In this document: piece by piece, positions 1 to 8,596 of the stretch
Numbering within the stretch: position 1 is the first letter of the stretch
How the letters are laid out: every line of letters starts with the position of its first letter
From: Spirochaetaceae bacterium
Lineage (GTDB): Bacteria > Spirochaetota > Spirochaetia > SZUA-6 > Bin103
Assembly: GCA_028818385.1 (NCBI GenBank)
Contig: JAPPNY010000026.1
Location: 1 to 33,575, forward strand
Direction: 5' to 3'
DNA length: 33,575 nucleotides
Program-made: the position numbers and the translations under genes
The notes under the pieces: model-generated
The model's input: the letters and a program-made list of their open reading frames with translations, nothing else
Databases searched by the model: none
What the model was told of the DNA's origin: nothing

Positions 1-63
1 CCCCCCCCCCCCCCCCCCCCCCCCCCGGGGGCGCCCCCCCCCCCCCCCCCCCCCCGCCCCCCC
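1..63. repeat. Poly-C low-complexity tract
   Basis: Two long C homopolymers (about 25 and 22 bases) are separated by a short G-rich interruption and followed by a third short run. Read in the infB frame they encode eight prolines, Arg-Gly-Arg, seven prolines, Ala and two prolines, which matches the Pro/Arg/Gly-rich linker that follows. The tract sits at the extreme end of the sequence, so homopolymer miscounting or an assembly-edge artefact is possible. The frame stays open through it, which argues that it is at least partly real. Confidence 0.7.
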
Positions 64-2245
64 GAAGTCGGGCCCGCGCATCGATCCGCTGCATCAGCCG
101 TTTCAGCTTCCCAAGCGCGACCCACGGCCGGTCACCCAGCGGCCCGACCGGCCGTCGCCGCCTCCCGGATTCCGGCCACCGCGGGGCTTTCGTCCGCCGC
201 AGGGACTGCGTCCGCCCGGCCAGCGGGGAACTCCAGGCGGGCCGGACCGGCGCACGCCGGACCGGCCGCTCAACTTCCGGCCACCGCAACCGGGGAGAGG
301 ACCGGGAAGGCCACCGATGGGTCCGGGAGGGGGATCGGGCCCGCCGCCCTCTCCCGGGAGGGGGCCGGGGCGGTCGAGGGGCAAGCCGCGCAGACGCGGC
401 CAATACTCGCGCGAACGGTTCGAGGAACACGCCGAGAAGCTCGTACAGCAGCGTCGCCGCGAGGACGAAGCGGCGGCCGTGCCGAGCGAGATCGACATCA
501 TGGAGCAGGTCACCGTCTCCGAGCTGGCGCGCAAGATGAACCTCAAGGCTTCCAGCCTGATCGCCAAGCTGATGGAGATGGGCAGCATGGTCACCATCAA
601 CCAGCAGATCGACTCGGATACCGCAACGGTAATCGCGGAGCAGTACAACTGCACCGTCAACGTCGTGTCGCTGTACCACGAGACGGTGATCGAATCCGAA
701 CAACCCGGCGACGCCGACGACCAGCCGCGGCCGCCGATCGTGACCATCATGGGCCACGTCGACCACGGCAAGACAAAATTGATGGACGCCATACGCGAGG
801 CGAACGTCGCCGACCAGGAGCATGGCGGCATCACCCAGCACATCGGCGCATACGCGGTCTCCATCGACCGCGACTCGCCCACTCAGGGCCGCATCGTGTT
901 CCTGGATACCCCCGGACACGAAGCGTTCACGAACATGCGCGCCCGAGGAGCCCAGGTGACCGACATCGTGGTGCTGGTGGTAGCGGCAGACGATGGCACG
1001 ATGCCGCAGACGGTGGAAGCGATATCGCACGCGCGCGAGGCGGAAGTCCCCATCATCGTGGCGGTCAACAAGTGTGACCTGGAGGACGCCAACCCCGAAC
1101 GGGTGAAGCAGCAGCTTTCCGACCACGAGTTGGTCCCGGAAGAGTGGGGAGGCGACACCCTGTACCGGGAAGTGTCCGCGCTTGCCAAGACCGGGATCGA
1201 AGAGTTGCTGGAGGCGATCCTTCTGCAGGCAGACCTGCTGGAGCTCCACGCGCCGTACGACGTCCGCGCGGAAGGCCGCGTGATCGAGTCCAAGGTCGAC
1301 CTGGGCCGCGGCACGGTCGGCACGGTGCTGATCGAACGGGGCACGCTGCGCTCGGGCGACCCGTTCATCGCCGGGGTGTATCCCGGCAAGGTGCGGGCGA
1401 TGTTCGATGACCTCGGTACTCCGGTGAACGAAGCCACGCCGTCGCTGCCGGTCGAGATACTGGGCTTCTCCGGGCTGCCGGCGGCCGGCGACCCGTTTCA
1501 GGTAACCGCCGACGAGCGCACCGCCCGCACCGTCGGTGACAAGCGGCAGGAGTTGCGCAAGGTGAGGGAGGCCGGATCGGTCAGCCAGATCACCCTCGAC
1601 AACCTGTACGAGACCATCAAGGAAGGGGAGGTCCAGGAGCTCAAGGTCGTTGCCAAGGGCGATGTGCACGGATCGGTGGAGGCGCTGGTTTCCGCGCTGG
1701 AGCGTCTGTCGACGGACGACATCAAGCTCACGGTCATCCACTCCTCGGCAGGGGCGATCAACGAGAACGACGTGATGCTGGCCTCCGCGTCGAACGCGTT
1801 GATCATCGGCTTCCACATCCGGCCGACACCGAAGGCGCAGGAACTGGCGGACCAGGAGAAGGTCGAGATTCGCCGCTACGACCTGATCTACGAAGCGGTC
1901 GAGGAAATCCGCGATTCCATGGAGGGGATGCTGACGCCCGAGGTGCTCACCGAATCGGTGGGCGTCGCCGAGGTGCGCGAGCTGTTCCGCATCTCCCGCC
2001 TCGGCACGATCGCCGGCTGCCACGTTACCTCCGGACACGTGCGCCGGAACGCCATGGTCCATGTCGTCCGCGACGGAGCGCAGGTGTACGAAGGAAGAAT
2101 CCTCACCCTGCGCCGCTTCAAGGAGGACGTCAACGAGGTGGAGGCGGGGTTCGAATGCGGCATCCGCATCGAGAACTTCAATGATCTCAAGCAGGGCGAC
2201 AGCATCGAAGCGTTCGAGACGAAAGAGGTGGCCAAGAAGCTCTGA
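2..2245 (+). CDS. infB: Translation initiation factor IF-2 (5' partial)
   Basis: GTPase that places initiator fMet-tRNA on the 30S subunit and promotes 50S joining. The frame is open from base 2 to the TGA at 2243-2245, so the true start lies before the window; 747 residues are visible. Residues 1-140 are a Pro/Arg/Gly-rich disordered linker with three GΦRPPx hexapeptide repeats (167-220). An IF2_N domain follows at about 168-219. The G domain has G1 GHVDHGKT (752-775), an [11 protein letters not shown] switch region, G3 DTPG, G4 NKCD and G5 SALAKTG. Domains II, III and the fMet-tRNA-binding C2 domain follow and look intact. The residue after GKT is Lys rather than the common Ser/Thr, as I recall from Borrelia IF2. 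It heads an operon with rbfA, truB, ribF, rpsO and pnp. Confidence 0.97.
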   Translation, partial: PPPPPPPPRGRPPPPPPPAPPKSGPRIDPLHQPFQLPKRDPRPVTQRPDRPSPPPGFRPPRGFRPPQGLRPPGQRGTPGGPDRRTPDRPLNFRPPQPGRGPGRPPMGPGGGSGPPPSPGRGPGRSRGKPRRRGQYSRERFEEHAEKLVQQRRREDEAAAVPSEIDIMEQVTVSELARKMNLKASSLIAKLMEMGSMVTINQQIDSDTATVIAEQYNCTVNVVSLYHETVIESEQPGDADDQPRPPIVTIMGHVDHGKTKLMDAIREANVADQEHGGITQHIGAYAVSIDRDSPTQGRIVFLDTPGHEAFTNMRARGAQVTDIVVLVVAADDGTMPQTVEAISHAREAEVPIIVAVNKCDLEDANPERVKQQLSDHELVPEEWGGDTLYREVSALAKTGIEELLEAILLQADLLELHAPYDVRAEGRVIESKVDLGRGTVGTVLIERGTLRSGDPFIAGVYPGKVRAMFDDLGTPVNEATPSLPVEILGFSGLPAAGDPFQVTADERTARTVGDKRQELRKVREAGSVSQITLDNLYETIKEGEVQELKVVAKGDVHGSVEALVSALERLSTDDIKLTVIHSSAGAINENDVMLASASNALIIGFHIRPTPKAQELADQEKVEIRRYDLIYEAVEEIRDSMEGMLTPEVLTESVGVAEVRELFRISRLGTIAGCHVTSGHVRRNAMVHVVRDGAQVYEGRILTLRRFKEDVNEVEAGFECGIRIENFNDLKQGDSIEAFETKEVAKKL

Positions 2246-2302
2246 GACCGGAAGCTCCGAGCATCGTCGGCGCCGGTAGGCAGAGCAGGGACGGAGGGGA
2301 AC

Positions 2303-2647
2303 ATGGCGAACCAGCGGGGCGAGAAGGTCGGCCGACTGCTGCGCGAAGTGTTGGGCGAGATGATCGTGGGCGGACGGCTGGCCGACCCGCGCATCGATCC
2401 CCTGCTGAACCTGACGCGGGTCAAGGTTTCCCGTGACCTCAAGCACGCCGTCGTGTTCGTATCCCATCACGACGAAGCTCCCGTTGTCGGACCTGCCACG
2501 GATGCGCTCAACCACGCCGCCGGCTACCTGCAGGCGGAGCTCGCGCGCCGTATCCGCTTGCGGGAAACGCCAAGGCTGCGTTTCGTGGCGGACTCTTCGG
2601 TGGCGGACGGGTTTCGCGTACTGCAGAAGATTCGCAACCTCACCTAG
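2303..2647 (+). CDS. rbfA: Ribosome-binding factor A
   Basis: Small KH-like protein needed for late maturation of the 30S subunit (16S 5' end processing, cold adaptation). The 114-residue product has the normal family length. It begins with the typical QRGEKVGRLLREVLGEMI helix and contains DPRIDPLLNLTRVKVSRDLKHAVVFVS-type strands, followed by an RIRLRETPRLRFVADSS-type segment before a C-terminal amphipathic helix. The ATG has a strong Shine-Dalgarno (GGAGGGGA) just upstream. It lies 57 bases after infB on the same strand and is followed by truB, the usual nusA-infB-rbfA-truB arrangement. Confidence 0.95.
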   Translation: MANQRGEKVGRLLREVLGEMIVGGRLADPRIDPLLNLTRVKVSRDLKHAVVFVSHHDEAPVVGPATDALNHAAGYLQAELARRIRLRETPRLRFVADSSVADGFRVLQKIRNLT

Positions 2648-2679
2648 AACACGCGCCTGGAACACGCGGACCGCGAGAC

Positions 2680-3696
2680 GTGCCGGTCAGACGGAATCCG
2701 GACGTGGCGGACGTGCCGCAGGGCGGCGGGATGGTCCTTCTGAGCAAGCCCTCCGGCATGACATCCTTCGCGGCGCTCGGGCGCCTGAAACGAGTGCTCG
2801 GGACCCGTCGCATCGGCCATACCGGCACCCTGGACCGGTTCGCGTCCGGTCTGCTGATCGCCATGGTCGGCCGGCTGACCCGCATCAGCTGGTTGATTAC
2901 CGAGCTGCCCAAGCGCTATCGAGCGACCATCCGCCTCGGCGAACAGACGACCACGCTTGATCCCGAGGGGCCGGTCGAGTTGCGAAGGAACCTGCCGACA
3001 CCCGAAGCGCTGCACGATGCGCTGCCGGGCTTCGTCGGCCGCATACGTCAGGTGCCGCCCGCCTACAGCGCCGTGCACGTCGACGGCGAACGCGCATCAC
3101 GGCGCGCGCGACGCGGCCTCCCCGTGAAACCACGCGCACGGGACGCGTACGTGGACAGCCTGCGGATCATCGCCATGGACCTGCCCCAGGTGGAGATCGA
3201 GGTCGTCTGCGGCAAGGGGACCTACGTGCGTTCCCTTGCCCGTGACCTCGCCGTGGCCGCGGGAAGCTGTGGGCACCTGACCGCACTGCGCAGGCTCTCG
3301 GTGGGTGCTTTCTCGGTGGAGGCCGCCGCGCCGGTCGACGCCGTGGACGAAGGAGACGTCATCCCTCCGTCCGGGTTCCTGCACCGCATCGAGAGTCTGG
3401 AACTGCGACAGGTGACGCCCGAAGGCGCGCAGCGCGTCCGCGACGGGCAGCCGCCAGAGTCCACGTTCATGGTGGGAGCACCGTCCGGCGAGCGATTCTG
3501 TGCGCTCCTCAGCGGCCGGGAGCTGCTCGCCGTCATCGAGCCAGGGGACGACCGGCCCTCCGTGCCGGGCACCGGCTGCACCCGTTCGCGCCCCCGGTAC
3601 CGCTATCGCTGCGTTCTGGCCGCACGGCCGGACGGCGGCGCGGCGGAAGCCCGCGATCAGCGTGGCGCCACACCCATGACGGAGGTGCCCGGGTGA
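2680..3696 (+). CDS. truB: tRNA pseudouridine(55) synthase TruB
   Basis: Makes pseudouridine-55 in the T-loop of most tRNAs. The N-terminal catalytic domain has the KPSGMTS motif (residues 23-29) and the catalytic motif GHTGTLDRFASGLL with nucleophile Asp52. Further TruB motifs are KRYRATIRLGEQTTTLDPEG, VPPAYSAVHVDGERA and the CGKGTYVRSLARDLA segment. The C-terminal 100 residues are divergent and Arg-rich. The start is uncertain: GTG 2680 gives a 17-residue lead, while ATG 2731 would start right at the first strand with a G-rich sequence upstream. The usual TruB N-terminal lead favours 2680, giving 338 residues. The stop overlaps the ribF GTG (GTGA). Confidence 0.93.
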   Translation: MPVRRNPDVADVPQGGGMVLLSKPSGMTSFAALGRLKRVLGTRRIGHTGTLDRFASGLLIAMVGRLTRISWLITELPKRYRATIRLGEQTTTLDPEGPVELRRNLPTPEALHDALPGFVGRIRQVPPAYSAVHVDGERASRRARRGLPVKPRARDAYVDSLRIIAMDLPQVEIEVVCGKGTYVRSLARDLAVAAGSCGHLTALRRLSVGAFSVEAAAPVDAVDEGDVIPPSGFLHRIESLELRQVTPEGAQRVRDGQPPESTFMVGAPSGERFCALLSGRELLAVIEPGDDRPSVPGTGCTRSRPRYRYRCVLAARPDGGAAEARDQRGATPMTEVPG

Positions 3697-4583
3697 CCGT
3701 CGCCGACTGGCAGGGACTGGCCGACCGGCCGCTCGACGACGGCGTGGTGCTCACCATGGGCGTGTTCGACGGCCTCCATCGAGGCCATCGAGCACTGCTG
3801 CAACGCGTGCTCGCGCACGGCGCGGACGCGCCCGCGGTGCTGACCTTCGATCCCCTGCCCAGCTCGGTGCTGTTCGGGACCAGCGAACGACTGATCCTGT
3901 CGCGGCGTCAGAAGGAACGCGCACTGGAGCGGATCGGCATCCGCCACCTGATCGTCGTTGACTTTTCCCTCAGGTTCAGTAAACTTACGGGGGAAGAGTT
4001 CGTCACCCAGTTGCTGCGCCGCGTCGCCGTTCGCGGCGTCGTGGTTGGGCGGGACTTCCGGTGTGGACGACAACGCGACACCGATACCGAACAGCTCCAT
4101 CGACTGTTGCACCGGCACGGAGTAGGGTTGGAAGTGGTGAATCTGGTCCGCGAGGAGTCGCAAAACGCGGACGCACAGAGCACTCAAGACGCACAGAGCA
4201 CTCAAGACGGACGGGGCACTCAGGGCGGACGGGGCAGCGACGGAGCGAAAGTGAGCAGCAGCGGCATACGGCAGGCGATCGACAGCGGAGACTTCCCCGT
4301 GGTACGGTCCATGCTCGGAGGGGACTATGAACTGGATGTCGAGCACGTCTCGCCCGACTGCACGGGGGACGGCTTGGTTTTTCCGGCCTCGTCGTTGACA
4401 CAGCTCCTGCCCCGACCGGGCCGCTATTCGGGGTTCGCCCGCAGCGCATCGGGTAGCAGCGTATCGAGTGGTTGGGACGCCCTGATCGCGGTGGAATACG
4501 ACCGGATAATCGTTCACAGGGCGGTCGTTCACGGAGCGATTGGCCCCTTGAGCGGAATTCGTTTTGCACGACGGGAATCCTGA
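3693..4583 (+). CDS. ribF: RibF-like FAD synthetase (FMN adenylyltransferase); kinase domain degenerate
   Basis: The N-terminal half is a nucleotidyltransferase of the RibF family, which joins FMN and ATP to give FAD. It shows TMGVFDGLHRGH (GxFDGxHxGH), VVVGRDFRCGRQRDTD and SSSGIRQAI (the SSTxIR element). In bifunctional RibF a riboflavin kinase barrel with GRxxGxPTAN follows; here the last 100 residues keep length and a weak LLPRPGRYSG segment but no recognisable PTAN motif. FAD synthesis is therefore the supportable activity. An 18-nt repeat array inserts DAQSTQ-type hexapeptides at residues 160-183, between catalytic motifs. GTG start in a 4-base overlap with truB. Infers that another protein supplies FMN. 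Confidence 0.85.
   Translation: MTVADWQGLADRPLDDGVVLTMGVFDGLHRGHRALLQRVLAHGADAPAVLTFDPLPSSVLFGTSERLILSRRQKERALERIGIRHLIVVDFSLRFSKLTGEEFVTQLLRRVAVRGVVVGRDFRCGRQRDTDTEQLHRLLHRHGVGLEVVNLVREESQNADAQSTQDAQSTQDGRGTQGGRGSDGAKVSSSGIRQAIDSGDFPVVRSMLGGDYELDVEHVSPDCTGDGLVFPASSLTQLLPRPGRYSGFARSASGSSVSSGWDALIAVEYDRIIVHRAVVHGAIGPLSGIRFARRES
4170..4241 (+). repeat. 18-nt in-frame tandem repeat inside ribF
   Basis: Four consecutive 18-nt units. Units 1 and 2 (4170-4187 and 4188-4205) are identical and encode DAQSTQ. Units 3 and 4 are diverged copies encoding DGRGTQ and GGRGSD. The array is in frame and lies in a presumed surface loop between the GRDFRCGR and SSSGIR motifs. Confidence 0.9.
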
Positions 4584-4610
4584 CGGATCAGGCGAACGGG
4601 CCGGATTGAC

Positions 4611-4642
4611 GCAGGATAACATCGAGGCAGGATAGCATCGAG
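4611..4642 (+). repeat. 16-nt tandem duplication upstream of rpsO
   Basis: Two copies of a 16-nt unit (GCAGGATAACATCGAG, then GCAGGATAGCATCGAG) differ at one base and end in the rpsO ribosome-binding region (GAGGACAGG). A TTGACG hexamer at 4606-4611 could be a -35 box, but no good -10 lies at normal spacing, so I do not call a promoter. A short CCTGA-CGGA-TCAGG hairpin overlaps the ribF stop just upstream (4579-4592). Confidence 0.8.
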
Positions 4643-4648
4643 GACAGG

Positions 4649-4918
4649 ATGGGATTGACCAAAGAAGAGAAAACGGAGATCGTAACCGACTTCGGAAAAG
4701 GGGATGCCGATACCGGAGCTTCGGCGGTGCAGGTAGCGCTGCTTACCCGCCGGATCACCCAACTCACCGAACATTTCAGAACACACCCCAAGGACCACGC
4801 TTCGCGCCACGGCCTCCAGCGGATGGTCGGGCAGCGGCGTCGGCTCATGGGTTATCTCAGCCGCAAGGACGCGGACACGTACCGGAATCTGCTCAAAGAG
4901 CTGAACCTGAGGAAATAG
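4649..4918 (+). CDS. rpsO: 30S ribosomal protein S15
   Basis: Primary 16S rRNA-binding protein of the 30S platform. The 89-residue length is exactly typical. Family segments include MGLTKEEKTEIVTDFG, DTGASAVQVALLTRRI, LTEHFRTHPKDHASRHGL and the C-terminal RRRLMGYLSRKDADTYRNLL. It starts at ATG with GAGGA just upstream. It lies between ribF and pnp, the conserved rpsO-pnp pairing in which both genes are commonly controlled post-transcriptionally. Confidence 0.98.
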   Translation: MGLTKEEKTEIVTDFGKGDADTGASAVQVALLTRRITQLTEHFRTHPKDHASRHGLQRMVGQRRRLMGYLSRKDADTYRNLLKELNLRK

Positions 4919-4932
4919 CGTCACCCGGCACG

Positions 4933-4956
4933 GCGCTGCGCAGAAAGCCGCGGCGC
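4933..4956 (+). promoter_or_regulatory. rpsO-pnp intergenic hairpin
   Basis: An 8-bp stem (4933-4940 with 4949-4956, GCGCTGCG/CGCGGCGC, one G-U pair) has an 8-base loop and ends directly before the pnp ribosome-binding site AAGGAAG. No T-tract follows, so it is not a classical terminator. In other bacteria the pnp leader folds into a hairpin used for RNase processing and PNPase autoregulation. The position makes the same role plausible here, but that is inference. Confidence 0.5.
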
Positions 4957-4967
4957 AAGGAAGTAAC

Positions 4968-7307
4968 ATGGCACATACCGTAGAATTGAAGGTCGGCGCC
5001 GAGACGCTGACACTGCAGACCGGTCGGCTGGCCAAGCAGGCCAACGGCGCGGTCTACGCGCAATACGCAGGCTCCGCCGTCTTGGCGACGGTCTGCTGCT
5101 CCGCCAAGGAGATCGAGGGGCTCGACTACGTCCCCCTGCAGGTGGAGTACAACGAAAAGGCATACGCCTCGGGCAAGATCCCGGGGTCGATATTCCGCCG
5201 CGAAGGCAGGCCCCGGGATCGTGAGATCCTGGTGTCCCGCCTGATCGACCGGCCCATGCGGCCGTTGTTCCACAAGTCGTTCAGCCGCGACATACAGGTG
5301 ATCCCCACCGTGATCTCGGCGGATCAGGTCAACCCTCCCGACGTGCTGGCCATCGTGGCGGCGTCCGCGGCGGTCACCGTCTCCGACGTGCCGTTCGAGG
5401 GACCGGTCGCCGGCGTCCGGGTTGCCGTCCTTGACGGCGACGTCGTGATCAATCCGACCCACGACCAGATCGAGTCCAGTCAGCTCGACATCGTGGTCGC
5501 GGGAACCCGCGACGGCATCACCATGGTCGAAGGGGGTGCCCAGGAAGCCGACGAAGAGACGATGATCTCCTGCATCGAGCGGGCGCACGAGGTGATCGTC
5601 GAAATGTGCGACGCGCAAGTGCGCCTCGCCGAGCTCGGCGGCCGGGAGAAGCTGCCACTGCCCGAAGTCGCCGGTGCGGAGATGGAGGCCGAGATCGCTT
5701 CCTGGGTGCGTCCGAGAATGGAGGAAGCCTGCTTCGTGAAGGGCAAGGAAGCGCGCTACGCCGCGATTCGCCAAGTGAAGCAGGATGCCTTCGAGCAGTT
5801 CGCCGACCATATCGGCGATACGGGCGGCGATGCGGTCGAAGCGCTGCTGGAGAAGATCGAGACCGACGTGGTGCGCACTTCGATCCTGGACAACCGCGTG
5901 CGCACGGACGGGCGCTCGCCCGACGACATCCGCGACATCAGTTGCGAGGTCGACGTGCTGCCGCGGGCGCACGGCGCGGCGCTGTTCACGCGCGGCGAAA
6001 CCCAGGCACTGGCGGTCACCACGCTCGGCACCGCCAATGACGAGCTGCGCATCCTGGACGCGCTGGAGACCGACGTCGACCGCAAGAAGCACTTCATGCT
6101 GCACTACAACTTCCCGCCGTTCTCGGTCGGAGAAACCGGGCGTCTGGGCACCGGGCGCCGGGAAGTCGGCCACGGCCACCTCGCCGAGCGGGCGCTGGAA
6201 CGGGTGATCCCCAGCAAGGAAGACTTCCCGTACACGGTAAGGGTGGTTTCCGAGACCCTGGAGAGCAACGGTTCGTCCTCCATGGCGTCGGTGTGCGGCG
6301 GCACGCTGAGCATGCTCAACGCCGGTGTGCCGATCACGCGCTCGGTCGCCGGCATCGCCATGGGGCTGATCTCCGACGGCGACCGCTTCGTGGTCCTGTC
6401 CGACATTCTGGGAGAGGAAGATCACTTGGGCGACATGGACTTCAAGGTCGCCGGCACCGAGCAGGGCATCACCGCGTTCCAGATGGACATCAAGATCGCG
6501 GGCGTCAGCTCCGAGCTCCTGCGCGAAGCGCTCGACAAGGCGCGCGCCGGCCGCCTCAAGATTCTGGAGATCATGCGCCAGACCATGGACCGGCCGCGTG
6601 ACGCGGTATCGGACTTCGCGCCGAAGATCATCACAATGCGCATCGACGTCGACAAGATCGGAGCAGTCATCGGCTCCGGCGGTTCCAACATCCGATCGAT
6701 CACCGAGACCACCGGGGCCGACGTGAATATCGAGGACGATGGTGTGGTGACCATCTACTGCCGCCGCAAGGAAGGCGCCGAGCGCGCCCAGCGGCTGGTC
6801 GAGCAGGCCGTCGAGGAGCCGGAGGTCGGCAAGACCTACACGGCCCGCGTCACCCGCATCATGGATTTCGGCGCCTTCATGGAGATCCTCCCGGGCAAGG
6901 AAGGTCTCTGCCACATTTCCCGGCTGACCGCCGACCATGTCGGCCAGGTCGAGGACGTGGTCAAGCTGGGCGACGAGGTACAGGTGAAGCTCATCGAGAT
7001 CGACCGCATGGGCCGCCTGAACCTTGCCACGCTGGACGCCGTGGGCCCGGATGTCGAGGACTTCGCGGGCGCCCCGGGATCGCGGCCGGTCGGCGATCCG
7101 TTGCGCGACCGCGTCGGCAGCGGAGGCCGTCGCCCCGGTCCGGGAAGGAGAGAGCGTTTCGGGCCCAACCGCAGGGACGGGCGCGAACGCAGGGATGGAC
7201 GCGACGGCCGTCCGCCCCGGTCGAGGAGCATGTCAGGCGGGCGCGGACCGCGTCGCCAGGGCAGACCTGACGACCGGAGACCTGACGACGAGCATGCATC
7301 GGATTGA
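4968..7307 (+). CDS. pnp: Polyribonucleotide nucleotidyltransferase (PNPase)
   Basis: Phosphorolytic 3'-5' exoribonuclease, a core mRNA-decay enzyme working as a trimer. Two RNase PH folds are present: the first contains SGKIPGSIFRREGRPRDREILVSR-type sequence and the second the active-site segment ESNGSSSMASVCGG and the GEEDHLGDMDFKVAGT region. A KH domain with IGSGG begins near residue 560, then an S1 domain from about 621 (ARVTRIMDFGAFMEI, KEGLCHISRL). The tail (about 698-779) is unusually long, basic and Gly/Arg/Asp-rich, with two in-frame tandem duplications (7173-7208 and 7263-7292). ATG with AAGGAAG upstream; the stop overlaps the next gene's TTG. Confidence 0.97.
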   Translation: MAHTVELKVGAETLTLQTGRLAKQANGAVYAQYAGSAVLATVCCSAKEIEGLDYVPLQVEYNEKAYASGKIPGSIFRREGRPRDREILVSRLIDRPMRPLFHKSFSRDIQVIPTVISADQVNPPDVLAIVAASAAVTVSDVPFEGPVAGVRVAVLDGDVVINPTHDQIESSQLDIVVAGTRDGITMVEGGAQEADEETMISCIERAHEVIVEMCDAQVRLAELGGREKLPLPEVAGAEMEAEIASWVRPRMEEACFVKGKEARYAAIRQVKQDAFEQFADHIGDTGGDAVEALLEKIETDVVRTSILDNRVRTDGRSPDDIRDISCEVDVLPRAHGAALFTRGETQALAVTTLGTANDELRILDALETDVDRKKHFMLHYNFPPFSVGETGRLGTGRREVGHGHLAERALERVIPSKEDFPYTVRVVSETLESNGSSSMASVCGGTLSMLNAGVPITRSVAGIAMGLISDGDRFVVLSDILGEEDHLGDMDFKVAGTEQGITAFQMDIKIAGVSSELLREALDKARAGRLKILEIMRQTMDRPRDAVSDFAPKIITMRIDVDKIGAVIGSGGSNIRSITETTGADVNIEDDGVVTIYCRRKEGAERAQRLVEQAVEEPEVGKTYTARVTRIMDFGAFMEILPGKEGLCHISRLTADHVGQVEDVVKLGDEVQVKLIEIDRMGRLNLATLDAVGPDVEDFAGAPGSRPVGDPLRDRVGSGGRRPGPGRRERFGPNRRDGRERRDGRDGRPPRSRSMSGGRGPRRQGRPDDRRPDDEHASD
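7173..7292 (+). repeat. In-frame tandem duplications in PNPase tail
   Basis: Two neighbouring duplications lie in the coding sequence for the basic tail. An 18-nt pair at 7173-7190 and 7191-7208 encodes RDGRER and RDGRDG. A 15-nt pair at 7263-7277 and 7278-7292 encodes RPDDR and RPDDE. The second pair ends just before the stop codon. Confidence 0.85.
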
Positions 7308-8596
7308 TTCAGGAGTTTGAACTGAGCCTTGGGGCCACGCTGCTGGTGGATCCGGTCGAACACACCGGCACCGCGGCCCTGGGTTTCTGGTACGGCCACG
7401 GGTCCCGGGACGAACGTGCCCACGAGCACGGCTGCAGTCATCTCCTGGAACACATGGTCTTCAAGGGGACGCCGACGCGGTCGGCGTCGCGGATCGCTCG
7501 CGACATCGATCGGGTCGGGGGCTCGATCAACGCCTTCACCGACCGCGAGACCACCTGTCTGCATTGCAGCGTTCCCGGAGACGATGCGCCCGCCGCGGCC
7601 GAGGTGCTGGCGGACATGGCCACCGCTCCGGCGCTCGATAGCGCCGAACTGACCAAGGAACGCCAGGTAGTCATCAACGAGATACATGCGGCCGACGATT
7701 CACCCGACGAGCGCGCCTTCCAGGCGTACGTGGAACGGCTTTGGGGCTCGCACGCCCTCTCACGCCGTATCGCCGCCGACGTACATGAGGTTGCGGAGAT
7801 CGATCGCGATCGGCTGCTGCGTTTCTTTCGGGAACGGTTCCATCCGTCGCGGCTGGTCGTCTCGGTCGCGGGCCGCGTTGCCGTTGAAGAGGTAGTCGCC
7901 GCGATAGACGACACGCTGCAGAGAACCGCGGCGGGGTGGTTGGACGAACCAGTGCTGGACGAAACGGCGGAGTCGCCCGCGGTGCGGTGCTCGCCCGATC
8001 ATCACGCGGGGGTCTGGCGGCACGAGGACAGGTGCCATCAGACCTACCTGTACGCCGGCCGCCCACTTCCCGTGGATCGAACGGTGCGAAATTACTACGC
8101 GCTGACGCTGCTCAGCACCCTGGTCGGGGAGTCGATGAGCTCTCGGCTGTTCCAGAACCTGCGGGAGCGACGCGGGTTGTGTTACTCCATCGGCTCGTTC
8201 CGGACACACCTCAGCGACCTCTGGCTGTGGTCGGTGTTCGCGAACTGCGTGCCGGAGGCTCGCGAGGAGCTCATCGACGGTCTGCTCGCCGAGTTGCGCG
8301 GACTGCGCGCCCACCCGCCGGGCAAGGAGGAGGTGGACGAGGCGATGAGCCATCTGCACGGCGCCCTGGTCTTCGCCCGCGAGGACATGGAGGCGCGCAT
8401 GCGCCGAATGGTGTACCAACGGCAGACGTTCGGGCCGATATTAAGTTTTGAAGAGATGGAGTCGTACATCCACGGCGTTGCCCGCGACGAGCTGGAAGCC
8501 ATGGCCGGGCTGGTCGCGGACACCGATGCCTTCGCACTCGTAGCGTACGGGGGGAACCCAATTGACCATGATGTCGACCCGCAGCCGTCCGACTGA
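7304..8596 (+). CDS. M16 family zinc metallopeptidase (YmxG/MlpA-like)
   Basis: Predicted zinc peptidase of the pitrilysin/processing-peptidase family. The inverted zinc motif HLLEH is at residues 46-50, and the third ligand Glu126 (VVINEIHA) lies 76 residues on, as expected. The C-terminal M16_C half carries SSRLFQNLRERRGLCYSIGS. At 430 residues it is the two-domain bacterial type. An M16 gene after pnp is also found in Bacillus (mlpA/ymxG), so the context is conserved; the substrate is unknown. The start is uncertain: TTG 7304 overlaps the pnp stop (TTGA) and gives a full first strand. A good Shine-Dalgarno (CAGGAG 7310-7315) instead sits six bases before an in-frame CTG at 7322. Confidence 0.93.
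   Translation: MIQEFELSLGATLLVDPVEHTGTAALGFWYGHGSRDERAHEHGCSHLLEHMVFKGTPTRSASRIARDIDRVGGSINAFTDRETTCLHCSVPGDDAPAAAEVLADMATAPALDSAELTKERQVVINEIHAADDSPDERAFQAYVERLWGSHALSRRIAADVHEVAEIDRDRLLRFFRERFHPSRLVVSVAGRVAVEEVVAAIDDTLQRTAAGWLDEPVLDETAESPAVRCSPDHHAGVWRHEDRCHQTYLYAGRPLPVDRTVRNYYALTLLSTLVGESMSSRLFQNLRERRGLCYSIGSFRTHLSDLWLWSVFANCVPEAREELIDGLLAELRGLRAHPPGKEEVDEAMSHLHGALVFAREDMEARMRRMVYQRQTFGPILSFEEMESYIHGVARDELEAMAGLVADTDAFALVAYGGNPIDHDVDPQPSD

Noticed and set aside
4161..4245. CRISPR-like repeats in ribF
   Set aside because: The units are contiguous 18-mers without spacers and are in frame with the protein, so this is a coding tandem repeat.
4606..4638. Promoter before rpsO (TTGACG with a GATAGC -10)
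   Set aside because: The spacing is 19-21 bases with only three -10 matches, and the sequence is dominated by the 16-nt duplication.
4893..6938. 681-codon open frame on the - strand opposite pnp
   Set aside because: It is an antisense shadow of the strongly conserved PNPase frame; high GC leaves long open antisense frames. No domain or ribosome-binding site supports it.
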